DNA from: Anaerolineales bacterium
GTDB taxonomy: Bacteria; Chloroflexota; Anaerolineae; 4572-78; NAK82
Assembly (NCBI GenBank): GCA_024643945.1
Contig: JAHELX010000477.1
Span: forward strand, 1 to 5,224
Length of the DNA stretch: 5,224 nt
Reading direction: 5' to 3'
Of this stretch, positions 1 to 5,224 are shown one piece after another (position 1 is the stretch's first letter; the number at the start of each line of letters is the position of its first letter). The notes under the pieces were generated by a model that was given only the letters and a program-made list of their open reading frames with translations, did no database searches and was not told the origin of the DNA. A program made the translations under genes and the position numbers.

Positions 1-140
1 CAGACCAGATCGTAAACAGCCGCGCCATCATCCGTAATCACCACCTCGTAGCCAGCACTTCGCAACAGAGCGGGCAGTTCCGAGATAATGTCTTTCTGGT
101 CGTATATCTTATCATCGGCCACCAAAACCTTAACAGCCAT
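1..140 (-). CDS. Response regulator, receiver-domain N-terminus (partial, runs off left edge)
   Basis: Seen: an ATG at 140 on the minus strand opens a frame that stays open to the window edge, giving 46 codons. The protein begins MAVKVLVADDK and continues through LLRSAGYEVVITDDGAAVYDLV. This is the beta1-alpha1-beta2 part of a CheY-like receiver: hydrophobic beta1 (VKVLVA), the acidic pair D9-D10 that binds Mg2+, then the LL-x-x-x-GYEV-x-x-x-x-DG pattern. The phospho-accepting Asp and any output domain lie outside the window. A GGGAG ribosome binding site at 147-151 sits six bases before the ATG and supports the start. Context: the gene follows a histidine kinase on the same strand after 71 bases, so inference makes it the cognate regulator. 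Whether it is a DNA-binding regulator or a stand-alone receiver cannot be told. An oddity is Lys11 directly after the acidic pair, where Glu, Asp or Ser is commoner. Confidence 0.88.
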   Translation of the reverse strand, partial: MAVKVLVADDKIYDQKDIISELPALLRSAGYEVVITDDGAAVYDLV

Positions 141-211
141 TTGGCACTCCCGGCTTGCGGCCTTCGCACCTTTATCTATAAGATTAAATCAGGTGGATGA
201 CTATTTCATTA

Positions 212-1108
212 CTAAATTTCTGACCGATATGGCAGTATGACTCGGAAGGTTGAACCCTGATTCACCCGGCTTTGGACCAGTACCAGATCACCCCCGTGCA
301 AGCGGGCCAACTCCCGCGCATAATACAGGCCCAACCCACTTCCCGGCTGGATTAGTCCATCCCCACGGGTGCGTAACTCGAATATCCGCGTTTTGTCCTG
401 CTCTTCAACACCGCTTCCCCGATCATGTACATCCACCCGTATCGTCTCATCCTGCAAGTACATCTTTACATTCACCACTCCGCCCGGCATCGAATACTTG
501 ATGGCGTTGTGGATCACGTTGGCAAAAATCTGGGACATCAGGTAGCGGTTGCCCTGGGTCGGTTCAAGCATCGCTAGCTCACGTCTCAAGGTCACCCCTT
601 GAGTTTCCGCAAAGGGAAACAGCTCTGCTAACACCTTGTCTATAAGGCCTGGTAGATTGACCAGTTCACGTTCAGGTAACTCCGGTTCCAGCACAAACAA
701 GCCGACCACGTTTTCCGCGTGCCGCAATAACTCATAAGCCAGGGCGGCTATTGATTTTTGTTTCTCGCACAGATCAACTTGATCCGGCCGTAATCGACTC
801 ATTACCTCAATGCTTTTGACCGCAATCCAGTTCAGTTGCTTGCAATCGTGGGCCACAGCCTCCTGCAAGTGATCGTGCAAAGTGCGCAAGTACGCTGGAT
901 CGTAACGCTTTTGTGTTTCCTTCAACTCCTGCTCGAGTGCCTCCATGCGGCGTTGAGCTTCCTTTAACTCAGTCACCAGCCGGTTCTCCTTCGCCTGCCA
1001 GCGTTGGCGCATGACTCGATAACTGAAAGCACCTGCTACCACGATAAAGAGCAGGATCACCAAAGCATCGAAGAGACGGATACCATAGCCAAATAGCAAT
1101 TCGTACAT
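212..1108 (-). CDS. Membrane-anchored sensor histidine kinase without a recognisable sensor domain
   Basis: Seen (numbering from the ATG at 1108, 298 residues): one membrane helix at about 12-31 (LFDALVILLFIVVAGAFSYR), a charged coiled coil at about 39-69, a probable phospho-acceptor helix with H87-D88 (AVAHDCKQLN), then a HATPase_c domain with an N box containing N197 and N201 (NVIHNAIKYS), G1 DRGSGV at 229-234 and G2 GSGLGLYYAR at 256-265. The H box departs from the usual HELRNPL form, so the catalytic His is inferred by position. No PAS, GAF, HAMP or periplasmic domain is present; the membrane helix and linker may themselves sense, or a partner protein may. Start choice: the frame also contains an in-frame TTG at 1123, but AAGGG at about 1116-1120 lies seven bases before the ATG at 1108, which makes the ATG the better start. 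It lies 62 bases after hemL and 71 bases before a response regulator, so the three are probably co-transcribed. Kinase identity is firm; the signal is unknown. Confidence 0.9.
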   Translation of the reverse strand: MYELLFGYGIRLFDALVILLFIVVAGAFSYRVMRQRWQAKENRLVTELKEAQRRMEALEQELKETQKRYDPAYLRTLHDHLQEAVAHDCKQLNWIAVKSIEVMSRLRPDQVDLCEKQKSIAALAYELLRHAENVVGLFVLEPELPERELVNLPGLIDKVLAELFPFAETQGVTLRRELAMLEPTQGNRYLMSQIFANVIHNAIKYSMPGGVVNVKMYLQDETIRVDVHDRGSGVEEQDKTRIFELRTRGDGLIQPGSGLGLYYARELARLHGGDLVLVQSRVNQGSTFRVILPYRSEI

Positions 1109-1170
1109 GTTTCTGCCCTTCAACTTGGGACCAGGTTAGCAGGCGATCCAGGACGAGAGGAGATCCCTTA

Positions 1171-2457
1171 TTAAGCAGCCGCTTTGAAAGCCTTCCTGGC
1201 GGCCTCAATCGTCGTCTCGATCACGTCGTCGCTGTGAGCAGTGGACATAAACCCGGCCTCAAACTGGGACGGTGCGACGTACACACCTTCCTCCAGCATG
1301 GTCTGAAAGAAACGCCCAAACCTTTCCGTGTCTGACTGGCTGGCAGTGGCCCAGTTGGTCACTGGACCTTGGCTGAAGTAGGTGCAGAACATGGTCCCGA
1401 CCTGCGTCTGGAAGACCGGTACGCCCGCCGATCGCGCCGCTTCTCCGATCCCGGCGCACAAGCGCTGGGTGCGAGCGATCAGATCGTCGAAGACACCCGG
1501 TTCCCGCAGGATCTTTAGGGTCTCAATCCCGGCCGTCATGGCCAGAGGATTGCCGCTGAGCGTGCCGGCCTGGTACATCGGCCCCACCGGCGCAGCGACC
1601 TCCATAATGTCCCGCCGCCCGGCGTAGGCACCTACCGGTAATCCACCGCCGATGACTTTGCCCAGGGTGGTCAGGTCGGGCCTTACCCCATACAGCGCCT
1701 GGGCTCCTCCCAAGGCCACCCGGAAGCCAGTCATTACCTCGTCGAAAATGAGAAGCGCAGCGTGCTTTTGGGTCAATCTGCGCAGACCGGGCAAAAAGCC
1801 CTCGGCCGGGGGTACCACCCCCATATTGCCAGCCACCGGTTCGACGATGACGGCCGCAATTTGGCTTGGGTTAGCCTCGAACAAAGCTTCGACGGCGGCC
1901 AGGTCATTATAGGGGGCGACGAGCGTATCCTGAGCTGCGCCCCTGGGCACGCCGGGACTGTCGGGCAGGCCCAGAGTCGCCACACCGCTGCCGGCCTGCA
2001 CCAAAAGCATATCGGCGTGACCGTGGTAGCATCCCTGGAATTTGACGATTTTGTCCCGGCCGGTGAAGGCCCGGGCCAGGCGTAGCGCGCTCATGGTGGC
2101 CTCGGTACCAGAGTTGACGAAGCGCACCATTTGCACCGAAGGCACCACTGCGCACACCAGTTCGGCCAATTCGGTTTCCAGAGCGGTGGGCGCGCCGTAG
2201 CTGGTGCCCCGGTCCACTGCCTTTTTAAGCGCTTGCGCCACCCGTGGGTGGGCGTGACCCAGAATCAACGGGCCCCAGCTCAACACATAATCGATGAAGC
2301 GATTGCCATCGGCGTCGAAAAGGTAAGGGCCCTGGCCATGCTCGATGAACAATGGTTGCCCACCCACGGCGCGGAAGGCGCGCACCGGCGAGTTCACCCC
2401 GCCGGGGATGACTTTCTGAGCCGCCGCAAAAAGGGTCTCAGATTGGGTTGTATTCAT
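1171..2457 (-). CDS. hemL: Glutamate-1-semialdehyde 2,1-aminomutase (HemL)
   Basis: Known role: cytoplasmic PLP-dependent enzyme that converts glutamate-1-semialdehyde to 5-aminolevulinate, the last step of the C5 route to tetrapyrroles (haem, sirohaem, cobalamin, chlorophylls). Seen: 428 residues, the usual full length. It opens with the family signature [12 protein letters not shown] (17-28), followed by [16 protein letters not shown], the cofactor-phosphate loop NSGTEA (115-120), the YHGHAD motif (144-149), FDEVMTGFR (238-246) with the PLP-contacting Asp239, and the Schiff-base lysine K267 in [24 protein letters not shown] (298-307) is also typical. No key residue is missing. The ATG at 2457 has a strong AAAGGAG site at 2465-2471 seven bases upstream. 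The gene ends in tandem TAA codons. It is transcribed divergently from the EamA transporter and probably leads an operon with the downstream kinase and regulator. No confident sigma-70 promoter was found upstream of it. The alternative, a generic class-III aminotransferase, is unlikely given the [10 protein letters not shown] signature. Confidence 0.98.
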   Translation of the reverse strand: MNTTQSETLFAAAQKVIPGGVNSPVRAFRAVGGQPLFIEHGQGPYLFDADGNRFIDYVLSWGPLILGHAHPRVAQALKKAVDRGTSYGAPTALETELAELVCAVVPSVQMVRFVNSGTEATMSALRLARAFTGRDKIVKFQGCYHGHADMLLVQAGSGVATLGLPDSPGVPRGAAQDTLVAPYNDLAAVEALFEANPSQIAAVIVEPVAGNMGVVPPAEGFLPGLRRLTQKHAALLIFDEVMTGFRVALGGAQALYGVRPDLTTLGKVIGGGLPVGAYAGRRDIMEVAAPVGPMYQAGTLSGNPLAMTAGIETLKILREPGVFDDLIARTQRLCAGIGEAARSAGVPVFQTQVGTMFCTYFSQGPVTNWATASQSDTERFGRFFQTMLEEGVYVAPSQFEAGFMSTAHSDDVIETTIEAARKAFKAAA

Positions 2458-2480
2458 TGGGTTGCTCCTTTTCCTGGGAC

Positions 2481-2493
2481 AAGCTAACAGCTT
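2481..2493. repeat. Short perfect inverted repeat in the hemL upstream region
   Basis: AAGCT-AAC-AGCTT, two perfect 5-base arms around a 3-base centre, ends 24 bases before the hemL start codon and just upstream of its ribosome binding site. It could be an operator half-site pair or a small hairpin in the hemL leader. At this size chance is a real possibility, so only its existence is certain. Confidence 0.35.
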
Positions 2494-2503
2494 ATCCTAC
2501 AAA

Positions 2504-2511
2504 ACACTGGC
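2504..2511. repeat. Left target-site duplication (ACACTGGC) of MITE 1
   Basis: ACACTGGC directly abuts the left terminal repeat of the element at 2512-2643; an identical copy follows the right end at 2644-2651. A perfect 8-base direct repeat exactly at the outer edges of an inverted-repeat element is the footprint of transposition. Confidence 0.85.
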
Positions 2512-2643
2512 GTAACTACTCAGGTACCCTTGCGAAGGTTTCGAATAACCTTGCTAACAGGAAAGTTTTCGGTAGGCCAAGGCATTTTCGCTCTGAAAAC
2601 TCTCACGAAACCTTCGCAAGGGTTATCTGGCCTGAGTAGTTAC
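2512..2643. mobile_element. MITE 1: 132-bp miniature inverted-repeat element with IS66-type ends
   Basis: Seen: 13-base perfect terminal inverted repeats GTAACTACTCAGG (2512-2524) and its complement (2631-2643), then a second perfect 17-base stem (2527-2543 with 2606-2622, beginning CCCTTGCGAAGG). The two stems are separated by 2 bases on the left and 8 on the right. Inside the loop a further 7-base stem pairs 2564-2570 with 2595-2601. It carries no transposase; open frames across it have no recognisable protein character. Flanking 8-base duplications (ACACTGGC) prove insertion. Known: IS66-family elements typically end in GTAA and make 8-base target duplications, so mobilisation in trans by an IS66-type transposase is the best inference. 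It sits in the hemL upstream region, 55 bases from the start codon, and may have displaced an original hemL promoter. Confidence 0.85.
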
Positions 2644-2651
2644 ACACTGGC
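2644..2651. repeat. Right target-site duplication (ACACTGGC) of MITE 1
   Basis: Second copy of ACACTGGC, immediately after the right terminal repeat of MITE 1 and identical to 2504-2511. The flanking bases then diverge, so the duplication is exactly 8 bases long. Confidence 0.85.
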
Positions 2652-2685
2652 TTCAAAATGAGAATTACTGCGTACTGCACATGGA

Positions 2686-2693
2686 GTTTGACC
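2686..2693. repeat. Left target-site duplication (GTTTGACC) of MITE 2
   Basis: GTTTGACC directly abuts the left end of the element at 2694-2858 and is repeated exactly at 2859-2866. This copy also contains TTGACC, but the sequence 17 bases further on lies inside the element and has no -10 box, so it is probably not an active promoter. Confidence 0.87.
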
Positions 2694-2858
2694 GTAACTG
2701 CTCACCCTCCCGGAGCAAAGCCCCCCCACGGGGCAGGTCTAGGCACACGCCAGGGCAGAAATCGTTGCCATACTCGGCAATTCAGACGCAGAACGCCCCT
2801 TCATTGCAACCTGCCCCGTGGGGGGGCTTTGCTCCGGGAGGCTAGGCTAAGTAGTTAC
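2694..2858. mobile_element. MITE 2: 165-bp miniature inverted-repeat element, same ends as MITE 1
   Basis: Seen: ends GTAACTGCTCA (2694-2704) and, on the opposite strand, GTAACTACTTA (2848-2858), 9 of 11 bases alike. Inside them is a perfect 33-base inverted repeat, 2706-2738 with 2809-2841, GC-rich with a run of seven C, enclosing a 70-base loop with a small TTGCC/GGCAA hairpin (2765-2780). The gap between terminal repeat and inner stem is 1 base on the left and 6 on the right, the same asymmetry as in MITE 1, although the inner stem sequences of the two elements are unrelated. No coding capacity is credible. Perfect 8-base duplications (GTTTGACC) flank it. The GTAA ends and 8-base duplications point to IS66-family mobilisation (inference). 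The insertion lies immediately upstream of the transporter promoter. Confidence 0.87.
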
Positions 2859-2866
2859 GTTTGACC
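2859..2866. repeat. Right target-site duplication (GTTTGACC) of MITE 2, includes the -35 box
   Basis: Exact copy of 2686-2693, directly after the right end of MITE 2. Its last six bases, TTGACC, form the -35 hexamer of the promoter at 2861-2889. Confidence 0.87.
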
Positions 2867-2889
2867 TGAGAACGCGGACAGGTTATAAT
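2861..2889 (+). promoter_or_regulatory. Sigma-70 type promoter of the riboswitch-transporter unit
   Basis: TTGACC (2861-2866) matches the -35 consensus in five of six bases, and TATAAT (2884-2889) is a perfect -10 box; the spacer is the optimal 17 bases. Transcription would start near 2896, giving a leader of about 207 bases before the transporter ATG. No other gene lies downstream on this strand before the transporter. The -35 box is entirely supplied by the target duplication of MITE 2. Confidence 0.8.
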
Positions 2890-2939
2890 AAGGCTATCCT
2901 CGTAAGAGGTCAAAATCTCAGACTTAATCCAACTTCAAC

Positions 2940-3036
2940 CGAAGGGTAGCTAGGGTTCCGCTGATTGAGTTCAGGTCTGGACCGAGCGCTACGTAAAGCC
3001 GCAGAAGCGGCAGGCACCTTGAGGAGGAAAATGCCA
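2940..3036 (+). promoter_or_regulatory. ykkC-family (guanidine-I-like) riboswitch aptamer candidate
   Basis: Seen: GTAGC (2946-2950) pairs with GCTAC (2988-2992). Between them stand TAGGGTTCCG (2951-2960), a CTGA/TCAG hairpin (2961-2974) and GGTCTGGACCGAG (2974-2986). Known: ykkC-family aptamers carry the nearly invariant strings UAGGGUUCCG and CUGGUCCGAGAG in exactly this order inside such a stem. The first string is complete; the second differs (GGACC for GGUCC, and GAGC for GAGAG). Downstream are a perfect GCCGC-AGAA-GCGGC hairpin (2998-3011) and a possible GGCA/TGCC stem (3013-3016 with 3032-3035), in the place of the family's 3' stem. It lies in the leader of a transporter gene, as many guanidine-I switches do. 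Ligand is inferred only: guanidine is the first guess, but other ykkC subclasses bind ppGpp, PRPP or nucleotides, and the subtype cannot be assigned by eye. Exact boundaries are approximate. Confidence 0.72.
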
Positions 3037-3099
3037 GAGGGGATAGGTTGACGTGCCTTTGCGCGTCTCTATGCCCTTTCTTCATTTCTCGGAGGTGCC
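3013..3099 (+). promoter_or_regulatory. Possible expression platform: ribosome-binding-site sequestering helix with competing pairings
   Basis: GGCACCTT (3013-3020), at the 3' edge of the aptamer, can pair with GAGGTGCC (3092-3099): seven Watson-Crick pairs and one G-U, covering most of the ribosome binding site GGAGG (3091-3095). The same segment can instead pair with TGCC at 3032-3035 (aptamer stem) or, as AGGCAC (3012-3017), with GTGCCT (3053-3058). Mutually exclusive helices of this kind suit a translational switch in which ligand binding frees the binding site. No hairpin followed by a U-run (intrinsic terminator) was seen in the leader. The folding is inferred from complementarity only. 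Confidence 0.45.
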
Positions 3100-3102
3100 G
3101 AT

Positions 3103-3999
3103 ATGTTAAGGAACGACTCTCCTGATTTGCGTCCCGTACTCCAGGCGTTGTTTGTTACCTTCCTCTGGTCCACATCTTGGGTGCTCATCAAGATCGGGCT
3201 TCAGGATATCCCCGCTTTAACCTTCGCAGGGCTGCGCTATAGTTTAGCCTTCCTGTGCCTGCTTCCCTTTTCCTTGCGCTCCGCCCGCCTGGCCTACCTT
3301 CGTACCCTGTCCAGGCCGGCGTGGGCGCGCTTGATCATCCTCGGCCTCCTCTTCTACGCAATCACCCAGGGCGCCCAGTTCTTAGGTCTGGCGTATATGC
3401 CGGCGGTCACGGTCAACCTGCTCCTCAGTTTTACATCGGTCGTTGTCGCACTGCTGGGCATCACCCTGCTGGCGGAACGGCCTACCCTTCTCCAATGGGG
3501 GGGTGTCGGCCTATCTGTGATGGGCGCCCTCCTCTATTTCTATCCGGTCTCGCTCCCCGCCAGCCAGGCCATTGGGTTCATCGCCGTAACCATCGGCGTT
3601 CTGGCCAACGCAGGCTCCTCCATCCTGGGGCGGCACGTGAATCGGGGAGGAGATATCCGGCCTCTCACGGTGACGACGATCAGTATGGGAATTGGAGCTC
3701 TGGTACTCCTGGTGACCGGAGTTGTAATCCAGGGGCTGCCCCATCTCAGCCTGATCAACTGGGCGATCATCGGCTGGTTGGCCGTGGTGAACACTGCTCT
3801 GGCTTTTACGCTCTGGAATCATACCCTGCGCACGCTCTCCGCCATGCAGTCCACAGTCATCAACAACACCATGGTGATCCAAATCCCTATCCTGGCGTGG
3901 CTGTTCCTGGGGGAGGAAATCACATGGCAAGAAGTAACCGGGTTAGTCCTGGCGGGACTCGGGACACTGATCGTCCAACTTCGCCGATCGCAAAAGTGA
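3103..3999 (+). CDS. EamA/DMT-superfamily transporter, ten membrane helices
   Basis: Known: EamA (DUF6) proteins of the drug/metabolite transporter superfamily are inner-membrane carriers with two repeated five-helix domains; substrates range from amino acids to metabolites and drugs. Seen: 298 residues, typical length, with about ten hydrophobic segments (near 12-30, 37-55, 75-95, 100-119, 128-147, 154-174, 189-210, 217-237, 245-268, 275-293). Repeat 1 has the WSTSWVLIK start (22-30), Pro37 and Arg45, and LLAERPTLLQWGG (122-134). Repeat 2 has NTALAFTLWNHTLR (230-243) and LFLGEEITWQEVTG (267-280), the usual C-terminal signature. The ATG at 3103 follows GGAGG (3091-3095) by seven bases. It is transcribed alone from its own promoter, with a ykkC-like riboswitch in the leader, so export of the switch's ligand or a related toxic compound is a reasonable inference. 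It ends 25 bases from a convergent kinase gene. Family firm, substrate unknown. Confidence 0.93.
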   Translation: MLRNDSPDLRPVLQALFVTFLWSTSWVLIKIGLQDIPALTFAGLRYSLAFLCLLPFSLRSARLAYLRTLSRPAWARLIILGLLFYAITQGAQFLGLAYMPAVTVNLLLSFTSVVVALLGITLLAERPTLLQWGGVGLSVMGALLYFYPVSLPASQAIGFIAVTIGVLANAGSSILGRHVNRGGDIRPLTVTTISMGIGALVLLVTGVVIQGLPHLSLINWAIIGWLAVVNTALAFTLWNHTLRTLSAMQSTVINNTMVIQIPILAWLFLGEEITWQEVTGLVLAGLGTLIVQLRRSQK

Positions 4000-4024
4000 G
4001 GTATCTCTATTCCTTATTGCGAGT

Positions 4025-5224
4025 TTATGGCTTTGTTGTTATTGCCTGTACTTTATTCAGCAGGTCTGCCAGCTCGAAGGGTTTGCCCAGATAAGAGGTG
4101 CCGGTCTCTTCCAGAAAGCGGCGGGTGGCAGGGCTTACCGTGTCACCGGTGATGAAAATGATACACCGGGCCAGGTCCAGGTTCTGCGCAGCTATCTCTC
4201 GATAAACTTCCTGTCCGCTAAGACCAGACATGCGCACGTCGCACAAGATCAGGTCGTAATTCGTTTCAGCCAGGCGGTTCAAGGCTGTTTCGCCGTCGCT
4301 TACAGCATCCACCTGGTAGCCCTCGCGCTGGAGGGTACGAACGACCATCTCCAGTACCTCTTGCTCGTCGTCAATCACCAGGACGCGGATCGCGCCAGGG
4401 GAGATGGGGTGTTGGGTCCACCGTGACGTGCGGGGTTGGTGCGGCATCTCGGGGGGGATCACAGGCAGTTCGACGAAAAAAGCGGCACCCCCTGGACTGC
4501 CACCCTGTGTCTGCGCCGCCTCGGCCCAGATGTGGCCGCCGTGCTCGCTCACGATTCCGTGACAAACTGCCAGCCCCAGCCCGGTGCCCTCCCCCGGTGG
4601 CTTGGTGGTGAAAAAAGGATTGAAGATGTGGGGCATAATGTCGTGAGGGATGCCCGGCCCGTCGTCTTGGACGATGACGCGAATGACTGGCTGTGCCCCA
4701 GGTTGGCGGTTTAAGAAGGCCGGGCGCCCCAATTCGCTGGTGACGGTCAGGTGGCCATGACCGTGAGCCTCACCCATCGCCTGACAGGCATTGTGGACCA
4801 GGTTGACAAAGACCTGCTGCAACTGCTGCGGGTCGGCCATCGTGAGCGGCAGGTCGTTCGAGTAGTGGGTGGTCCACTCGATATTACCGATGCGTAATTC
4901 ATAGGCCAGCAGGTCCAGCGTGCTGTCCAATACGTCGTTGACCTGGACTGGCCTCCGCTCGGGTGGATACTGGCGGGCAAAATCGAGCAGGCCGCGCACG
5001 ATGCTGGCCGCTCGCCGCGCCTGGGCCACGATCTTGTCCAAGTCTTGCTGGCTCTGGTCGTCCATCTGGCTATGTTGGAGCAATTGGGCAAAGCCAATGA
5101 TGGAAGTAAGGGGGTTATTCAGTTCGTGGGCCACGCCGGCCACCAGCTCACCGATGGCAGCCAGCTTTTCGCTCTGCACCAGCCGGGTTTGAGCATGGCG
5201 TAGGGCGTCTAGCTGAGCCTGCAA
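4025..5224 (-). CDS. Hybrid sensor histidine kinase with C-terminal receiver domain (partial, N-terminus beyond right edge)
   Basis: Seen (numbering from the first codon in the window, 399 residues): a helical lead-in LQAQLDALRHAQTRLVQSEK, then HisKA with the H box AGVAHELNNPL (H33), HATPase_c with N box NLVHNACQAM (N141, N145), G1 DDGPGI (187-192), F box FNPFFTTK and G2 GEGTGLGLAV (211-220), a Pro-rich linker at about 254-277, and a complete receiver domain (about 279-395) with acidic D285-D286, phospho-acceptor D329 in LILCDVRMSG, Thr359 and Lys381 in LGKPF. All catalytic residues are present. The first codon is TTG at the edge; the sequence before H33 is normally preceded by PAS or GAF domains, so this is not taken as the true start. 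Known: the receiver may relay phosphate to a phosphotransfer protein or tune the kinase. No partner is visible here. It converges on the transporter gene with a 25-base gap and no evident terminator between them. Confidence 0.95.
   Translation of the reverse strand: MQAQLDALRHAQTRLVQSEKLAAIGELVAGVAHELNNPLTSIIGFAQLLQHSQMDDQSQQDLDKIVAQARRAASIVRGLLDFARQYPPERRPVQVNDVLDSTLDLLAYELRIGNIEWTTHYSNDLPLTMADPQQLQQVFVNLVHNACQAMGEAHGHGHLTVTSELGRPAFLNRQPGAQPVIRVIVQDDGPGIPHDIMPHIFNPFFTTKPPGEGTGLGLAVCHGIVSEHGGHIWAEAAQTQGGSPGGAAFFVELPVIPPEMPHQPRTSRWTQHPISPGAIRVLVIDDEQEVLEMVVRTLQREGYQVDAVSDGETALNRLAETNYDLILCDVRMSGLSGQEVYREIAAQNLDLARCIIFITGDTVSPATRRFLEETGTSYLGKPFELADLLNKVQAITTKP

Noticed and set aside
141..211. 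A promoter for the response regulator in the gap after the kinase (TATAGA on the minus strand near 175-181)
   Set aside because: Both candidate hexamers match only about four of six positions; an AT-rich gap makes such matches common, and co-transcription with the kinase explains expression.
1109..1123. TTG at 1123 as the kinase start
   Set aside because: It lacks a ribosome binding site, whereas the ATG at 1108 has AAGGG seven bases upstream; the five extra residues add no recognisable feature.
2493..2498. TAGGAT on the minus strand as a hemL -10 box
   Set aside because: It matches only four of six positions and no -35 box stands at a suitable distance, either now or in the reconstructed sequence before MITE 1 inserted.
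2706..2841. The strong hairpin of MITE 2 as an intrinsic transcription terminator
   Set aside because: The loop is 70 bases and no U-run follows the right arm on either strand; duplications at both ends explain it as a mobile element.
2448..2864. Open reading frames of 63 and 68 codons across the intergenic region
   Set aside because: They cross the inverted-repeat arms of the two MITEs, have no good ribosome binding site, and their translations resemble no protein family.
3021..3051. A tiny six-codon open frame (ATG at 3031, TGA at 3049-3051) behind GAGGAGG in the transporter leader, a possible leader peptide
   Set aside because: The spacing between GAGGAGG and ATG is only three bases and the segment overlaps the 3' part of the candidate aptamer, so structural use is more likely than translation.
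4000..4024. A bidirectional terminator between the convergent transporter and hybrid kinase genes
   Set aside because: The 25 bases hold no inverted repeat or T-run of the needed form.

Overview
The window reads as an ordinary bacterial chromosomal segment whose most informative part is the 645-base gap between two divergently transcribed genes. Four protein-coding units are clear, plus the first 46 codons of a fifth. Their families (tetrapyrrole synthesis, two-component signalling, a drug/metabolite-type transporter) are widespread. The mix of many histidine kinases and receiver domains with IS66-type miniature elements would fit a free-living environmental bacterium, perhaps Chloroflexota, but that taxonomic guess is weak and nothing in the sequence proves it.

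Left block, minus strand (read right to left): hemL (glutamate-1-semialdehyde aminomutase, 2457 to 1171), a small membrane-anchored histidine kinase (1108 to 212), then the start of a response regulator (140, running off the left edge). The gaps are 62 and 71 bases with no obvious terminator, so the three genes are probably one operon, in which a haem/tetrapyrrole synthesis step leads a kinase-regulator pair.

Central intergenic region, 2458-3102: next to hemL is a short inverted repeat. Then come two miniature inverted-repeat elements, 2512-2643 and 2694-2858. Both begin and end with GTAACT(A/G)CT(C/T)A and each is flanked by its own perfect 8-base target duplication (ACACTGGC and GTTTGACC). 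GTAA ends with 8-base duplications are the hallmark of the IS66 family, so these look like non-autonomous IS66-type MITEs. The right-hand duplication of the second element contains TTGACC, which stands exactly 17 bases before TATAAT: the insertion hit the -35 box of a promoter and the target duplication rebuilt it.

That promoter drives a roughly 200-base leader containing the conserved core of a ykkC-family (guanidine-I-like) riboswitch, followed by sequence able to pair with the ribosome binding site, and then an EamA-type ten-helix transporter (3103-3999, plus strand). The likely logic is ligand-controlled translation of an exporter. Right block, minus strand: a hybrid histidine kinase with a C-terminal receiver domain (5224 to 4025, its N-terminal part beyond the right edge) that ends 25 bases from the transporter in convergent orientation.
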